From Pseudoduganella violaceinigra DSM 15887 (lineage in GTDB: Bacteria > Pseudomonadota > Gammaproteobacteria > Burkholderiales > Burkholderiaceae_D): 64,000 nt of DNA. Below the pieces are notes generated by a model, which did not search any database, was not told the DNA's origin, and saw only the letters and a list, made by a program, of their open reading frames with translations. A program made the position numbers and the translations under genes. The stretch spans positions 248,001 through 312,000 of the forward strand of contig NZ_AUDI01000004.1 of assembly GCF_000425385.1 (NCBI RefSeq), read 5' to 3'. Positions 60,194-64,000 of the stretch are shown in pieces; the first letter of the stretch is position 1; the number at the start of each line of letters is the position of its first letter.

Positions 60194-62443
60194 ATGGTTT
60201 CAATCGCGGCTCTTAATAGCGCAACGACGGAGCAGCTGGCACAAGGCTTGTCCGCAGACGATGGAGCGCGCGTGCTCGCCGCGCTTGACCATGCTAGCCA
60301 GGCGTACAGTGGCCGCATCACCGGCCATGGGCAAGACGCCCTGGAATTCGCCATTGGAGTGGCCAGCACACTGGCCATCCTGCGCACCGATGCGGAAACC
60401 CGCATTGCGGCACTGATGTTCGAGCTTACCCTGCTCGACGCCGACACCGCTCCATCGATCGAACCGCGCTACGGCAAGGAAGTCAACGACCTGGTGGCAG
60501 GCGTGCGCCAGCTGATACGCCTGCGCGAACTGACGCTGGCGTCCTCCGGCAGCGCTGCGCGCACCAAGACGGCGGCCCAGCAGGCCGTCTCCCAGGTTGA
60601 ATCGCTGCGCAAGATGCTGCTGGCCATGGCCAGCGATATGCGCGTGGTACTGGTGCGCCTGGCCTCCTGCTGCAGCACCTTGCGCTACTTTGCCGACATC
60701 AAGCGCTTCGACGATGTGACGCGCGCATATGGCCGCGAGACGCTGGACCTTTACGCGCCGCTGGCCAACCGCCTCGGCATCTGGCAGATCAAATGGGAGC
60801 TGGAGGACCTGTCCTTCCGCTTCATCGAGCCCGATACCTACAAGCGCATTGCCAAGATGCTGGAAGAAAAGCGCATGGCACGCGAGAGCTTCGTCACATC
60901 GTCCATTGCGCGCTTGCAGTCCGAACTGGCGGCCGCAGGCATCAAGGCCGAAGTATTCGGCCGGCCCAAGCACATCTACTCCATCTGGAACAAGATGAAG
61001 GGCAAAGACCTGGACTTCTCCGAGTTGTATGATGTGCGCGCCTTCCGCGTGATCGTCGACGACGTGAAGACCTGCTACACGGTGCTTGGCGTGGTCCACA
61101 ACATCTGGACCCCGATCCCCAAAGAATTCGACGACTACATCTCCCGTCCCAAGGCCAATGGCTACCAGTCGCTGCACACGGTGGTGACGGCGGACGACAG
61201 CCGTCCCCTGGAAGTACAGATCCGCACCCAGGAAATGCACAACTTCGCCGAATATGGCGTGGCGGCGCACTGGCGCTACAAAGAGGAGGGCGGCTCCAAC
61301 TTCAAAGGCCAGCAATACGACGAGAAAATCGCCTGGCTGCGCCAACTGCTGGCCTGGAAGAGCGAGGTGGCTGATGCCGTGGTCGGCAACGAAGACCAGC
61401 AGCGCGAATGGGTGGAAAAGCTCAAATCAGCCGCCCTGGACGACCGCATCTTCGTCTTGACGCCGCAAGCGCGCGTGATCGAGCTGCCGGTCGGCGCCAC
61501 GCCGATCGACTTCGCCTACCATTTGCACAGCGATGTCGGCCACCGCTGCCGCGGCGCGCGCGTCGACGGTCAGATGGTGCCGCTGAATACCGCCTTGAAA
61601 AGCGGGCAAACTTGTGAAGTTATCACCGCCAAAGGCGCCCCCGGCTCAGCAGGCCCGTCGCGCGATTGGCTGAGCCCGGGATATACCGTATCGAACCGTA
61701 CCCGTACCAAGGTGCGGGCCTGGTTCCACGCAATTGACACACAGGAAACTGTCGCCAACGGCCGCACGCTGGTCGAGAAATCGCTGCAGCGCGAAGGCAG
61801 GACGGCGGTCAACCTGGAAGCGCTGGCGCAAAAGCTCGGCTTTGGGAAAGTGGACGATTTATTCCTCTCTGTCGGCAAGGACGAATTTTCGCTGCGCCAT
61901 GTCGAAGCCGCGCTGCGCGATCCGGCGGAAACGGAAGAAGATTTAACCGACCAGGTCGCGGTTAGTAAAAGCCGGAATTCCAGCGTTGAATCCGGCGCCA
62001 AATCAGGCGTATTGGTGGTTGGCACCGACGGCTTAATGACGCAATTGGCCAAATGCTGCAAACCAGCGCCGCCCGATCCGATTGTGGGATTTGTCACGCG
62101 CGGTAAAGGCGTATCGATCCACCGCGCCTCCTGCAAAAACTTCGCTGAAATGCGCGCCAAGGCGCCGGAGCGCGTTATTGTCACCGCGTGGGGCGCTGCG
62201 CGTTCGGACACGGTATTCCCGGTCGACTTATTTGTATTGGCGACCGACCGCCAGGGATTACTGCGCGATATTTCCGAGATTTTCTCGCGCGAGAAAATCA
62301 ACGTCACCGGCGTCAATACCCAATCCGCCAAGGGTCAGGCCCGCATGACCTTCACGGTTGAAATTGGCGCCACCAGCCAGCTGCAAAAAGCCCTCGCCGC
62401 GATCAGCGAAGTCAACGGCATCCTCGAAGCGCGCCGCGCCTGA
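60194..62443 (+). CDS. relA: (p)ppGpp synthetase RelA
   Basis: Ribosome-bound stringent-response enzyme. 749 residues: pseudo-hydrolase domain (about 50-190) in which the HD metal motif is missing (ALMFELTLLDADTAPS), synthetase domain (about 240-350: RPKHIYSIWNKMKGKDLDFS, LYDVRAFRVIVDD, PKANGYQSLHTVV, EVQIRTQEMHNFAEYGVAAH WRYKE), TGS (RIFVLTPQARVIELPVGATP), a helical zinc-finger region (CCKPAPPDPIVGFVTRGKGV) and C-terminal ACT (LFVLATDRQGLLRDISEIFS). Absence of the hydrolase motif marks RelA rather than SpoT. Confidence 0.96.
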   Translation: MVSIAALNSATTEQLAQGLSADDGARVLAALDHASQAYSGRITGHGQDALEFAIGVASTLAILRTDAETRIAALMFELTLLDADTAPSIEPRYGKEVNDLVAGVRQLIRLRELTLASSGSAARTKTAAQQAVSQVESLRKMLLAMASDMRVVLVRLASCCSTLRYFADIKRFDDVTRAYGRETLDLYAPLANRLGIWQIKWELEDLSFRFIEPDTYKRIAKMLEEKRMARESFVTSSIARLQSELAAAGIKAEVFGRPKHIYSIWNKMKGKDLDFSELYDVRAFRVIVDDVKTCYTVLGVVHNIWTPIPKEFDDYISRPKANGYQSLHTVVTADDSRPLEVQIRTQEMHNFAEYGVAAHWRYKEEGGSNFKGQQYDEKIAWLRQLLAWKSEVADAVVGNEDQQREWVEKLKSAALDDRIFVLTPQARVIELPVGATPIDFAYHLHSDVGHRCRGARVDGQMVPLNTALKSGQTCEVITAKGAPGSAGPSRDWLSPGYTVSNRTRTKVRAWFHAIDTQETVANGRTLVEKSLQREGRTAVNLEALAQKLGFGKVDDLFLSVGKDEFSLRHVEAALRDPAETEEDLTDQVAVSKSRNSSVESGAKSGVLVVGTDGLMTQLAKCCKPAPPDPIVGFVTRGKGVSIHRASCKNFAEMRAKAPERVIVTAWGAARSDTVFPVDLFVLATDRQGLLRDISEIFSREKINVTGVNTQSAKGQARMTFTVEIGATSQLQKALAAISEVNGILEARRA

Positions 62444-62874
62444 GCAGCTCTTCCTGGCGATAGATGGAACTCCGCCGGTAGCGTGCCAAGGCTTGGCGCG
62501 TTGCCGCCAATTTCCAGCGTGCGGCGCCGTCCATTCGTGGGGCAGGAGGGGGGAGCGATATGGTGAGCGGGCCGATACTTGCAGACGTCGTGCAATCGCT
62601 GCCTGGAATGTGCAGGGCTGCGCTCAATTTGGGTTTGTCATTATTGTTCCGTGACGGCGGAAATTGAGCGCAAGTATTGCTGGTCAAAAAATGCCGACCC
62701 GCTTTCGCGGTGCGCCTGCTGGGCGTTTTCAGTGCCGATTAATTCACGAGCGACCTGGTTATGCAGGGCGAGTTATTTCGCGGTCATGCAAAAATACTCT
62801 TGTGCGGTGGTGATCGCGCGCACCGCTACTCGAGCCTTTGTCCTATTAAAAAATCAGCTGCGATGAATGGACCT
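62444..62874. other. 431-bp stretch without a recognisable gene
   Basis: Between relA and the PEP-CTERM-like gene. Only one notable structure: inverted repeat gcgctcaattt (62620-62630) and aaattgagcgc (62661-62671) with a 30-base loop. A 95-codon frame on the plus strand (62579-62866) is rich in Cys, Trp and Arg without protein character. No relA terminator could be defined before the inverted repeat. Confidence 0.55.
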
Positions 62875-63696
62875 TTAATAGTTTGTGCGGCGCATGGAAC
62901 GCATCGCCAGCAAGCCAAGGCCCAGCAGGAATATTGACCCTGGTTCTATCACACCATTAAAGTCCTGGATGCCGCTAATCGACGATATGGCGACGACGCG
63001 TGCGTCGGCGCAATTGGCGGTATCGCATTGGATGCCTTGGGTCGTGTTATTGAAAGCGCTGAAGGCCGCCGCGTAGAAGGGGACGGGGTCGACGAAATAG
63101 GCCTTGCCTTCATCGGTGAGAGACCAGCCGAAATTCAGATTGACGAAGGCGCCGCCCAGATCATTCAAGCCACCGAGTCCGCGGCGGATGGCGTCGCTGG
63201 AATAGGCGAGCTTGTACTGCTGGCCGACCGTATCGATCCAACCATCGGACGCCAGCGTGGCGGCGTGGTATTGATTGTCGTTGCCCGGATCGGCGAACAT
63301 ATCGAGGTTAAAGTGGGTGATCTGGCAGCTCACGCCGCGCCCGAGGAGGGACCCGCAATGGAAGGTGGTTTGGAAGGCGGCGTACAGCCCATAGTCGAGG
63401 TTGGCGCGGCTGTGTGCGGCCGAGACCGGCATGCCGTTGTCGGAAAAGCTGTCAAAGTACGCATAGCCTCTCGAGATATAAGTGGCGCCCGCCCCTGCCG
63501 CGAGAGGCGCGGCGCCGGTGAGCGCGATCCTGTGTGAGGAAATGCCGTTGATGGCCGTTGCGTGGAATGCCTGCCCGCTATTCGTCAGGATGCCCCCATT
63601 CCCATTCGGATTGACCATGAAAGCGGGCGAGGCATTGGCGTTGGCCAGAACCAGCATCAACGTCGCCGTGGCGCCGAGTGTTGGAAGAGTTTTCAT
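62875..63696 (-). CDS. Exported PEP-CTERM-like protein
   Basis: 273 residues: signal peptide (TLGATATLMLVLANANASPA), a beta-rich exported body with few recognisable marks (GRGVSCQITHFNLDMFADPG), and a C-terminal sorting signal: EPGSIFLLGLGLLAMRSMRR. It has the membrane helix and Arg cluster of PEP-CTERM but reads V-I-E-P-G instead of V-P-E-P-G, so recognition by exosortase is probable yet not certain. Monocistronic; gaggtcctaatg region provides the ribosome site (GGAGGTCCT). Body function unknown. Confidence 0.8.
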   Translation of the reverse strand: MKTLPTLGATATLMLVLANANASPAFMVNPNGNGGILTNSGQAFHATAINGISSHRIALTGAAPLAAGAGATYISRGYAYFDSFSDNGMPVSAAHSRANLDYGLYAAFQTTFHCGSLLGRGVSCQITHFNLDMFADPGNDNQYHAATLASDGWIDTVGQQYKLAYSSDAIRRGLGGLNDLGGAFVNLNFGWSLTDEGKAYFVDPVPFYAAAFSAFNNTTQGIQCDTANCADARVVAISSISGIQDFNGVIEPGSIFLLGLGLLAMRSMRRTNY

Positions 63697-63931
63697 TAGG
63701 ACCTCCGGAAAATGATGAAGAATCGGCCGTGTGGCTAATCCTGATGAGCATCATTTGTGCCTGGTGAGTCCTGCCTGGGGCGTTGCGGCGGGCGTCAATT
63801 GCGCCGACGCCCGGTTAATGACAGCTTGCGATCGCTTCCGACCCGCCCAGGTGGAAAGGACGGACTCAGCGGGATGCGTGATTGTGGCGGCACCAGCGTG
63901 ATCTGCGTAAGGAAGTCCGGCAATCCCAAAT
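63697..63931. other. Upstream region of the PEP-CTERM-like gene, no gene seen
   Basis: About 235 bp that should hold the promoter of the leftward gene at 62875-63696. No box could be defined with confidence. A 76-codon frame on the plus strand (63757-63987) runs into the tandem repeats and lacks protein character. Confidence 0.4.
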
Positions 63932-63966
63932 GCAAATTCCGCAAATTCCGCAAATTCCGCAAATTC
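63932..63966. repeat. Tandem repeat of a 9-bp unit
   Basis: gcaaattcc occurs three times in a row (63932-63958), then gcaaattc (63959-63966). Not a CRISPR: units are too short and there are no spacers. Confidence 0.9.
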
Positions 63967-63997
63967 AAATTCGGGGTCAGGTCCTGACCCCGAATTT
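63967..63997. repeat. 31-bp perfect palindrome of the ggggtcaggacccc family
   Basis: Arms aaattcggggtcagg (63967-63981) and cctgaccccgaattt (63983-63997) around a single t. Its core resembles the palindromes in the element at 46.36-46.53 kb. The adjoining 9-bp repeats share the aaattc of its arms. Confidence 0.85.
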
Positions 63998-64000
63998 TGA

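Noticed and set aside
62579..62866. 95-codon frame after relA
   Set aside because: Composition rich in Cys, Trp and Arg, no ribosome site or motif.
63932..63966. Possible CRISPR array
   Set aside because: Units of 9 bp directly adjacent without spacers; no cas genes.

Overview
The window looks like chromosome of a high-GC betaproteobacterium of the Oxalobacteraceae (Massilia / Duganella / Janthinobacterium type). This rests on the gene content (PEP-CTERM-like protein, PilY1 type, RelA followed by that protein, polyhydroxybutyrate/ketone-body genes) and on scattered palindromes of the type ggggtcagacccc. The genus is inference; no rRNA or tRNA gene was seen.

1-26.7 kb is an almost complete flagellar gene cluster. 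Leftward genes run fliE-F-G-H-I-J, fliD-S-T-K-L-A, motA-motB, flgM-flgN, a stand-alone FlgJ-like glucosaminidase, and flgB-C-D-E-F-G-H-I (flgI is cut by the window edge). flgA, fliM-like, fliN, fliP, fliQ, fliR, flhB and flhA run rightward. The order fliD-fliS-fliT-fliK-fliL-fliA-motA-motB is the order of the lateral (laf / Flag-2) systems of Vibrio, Aeromonas and some enterobacteria. As in those systems there is no fliO, flhF, flhG or chemotaxis gene here. The FliM-like protein is short and lacks the CheY-P docking motif, and FlhB carries NPEH instead of NPTH at its self-cleavage site. No LafK-type sigma-54 activator is visible.

26.7-39.5 kb is accessory DNA. It holds a QseBC-like two-component system facing flhA, a secreted protein and a lipoprotein divergent from it, and a histidine/aromatic ammonia-lyase remnant. 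Next come a visibly less GC-rich stretch with three unrecognised proteins, an SbmA/YddA-type ABC transporter, and a decayed glyoxylate locus (gcl and hyi remnants fused, plus a broken LysR regulator).

39.5-43.7 kb returns to flagella: a second FliK-like protein and three tandem 296-residue flagellins. Each flagellin has its own nearly identical terminator and a conserved upstream element. The same element (TTTmAT, 14 bp, GGTCGyCT) lies upstream of fliD at 14.4 kb and ties the two regions together, probably as a FliA promoter variant.

43.7-49.5 kb is metabolic: ETF-ubiquinone oxidoreductase, an SDR oxidoreductase, a PAS-LuxR regulator, 3-oxoacid CoA-transferase subunits A and B, and a split HEAT-like protein. 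A 171-bp element with 41-bp terminal inverted repeats sits between two convergent genes and supplies both stop codons. 49.5-56 kb is a minor-pilin operon (pilE-fimT-pilV-pilW-pilX-pilY1) behind a near-consensus sigma-70 promoter. 56-64 kb holds dctA, a gamma-carbonic anhydrase, 3-hydroxybutyrate dehydrogenase, an alpha/beta hydrolase, RidA, RelA and a PEP-CTERM-like exported protein, and ends in short tandem repeats and a 31-bp palindrome.
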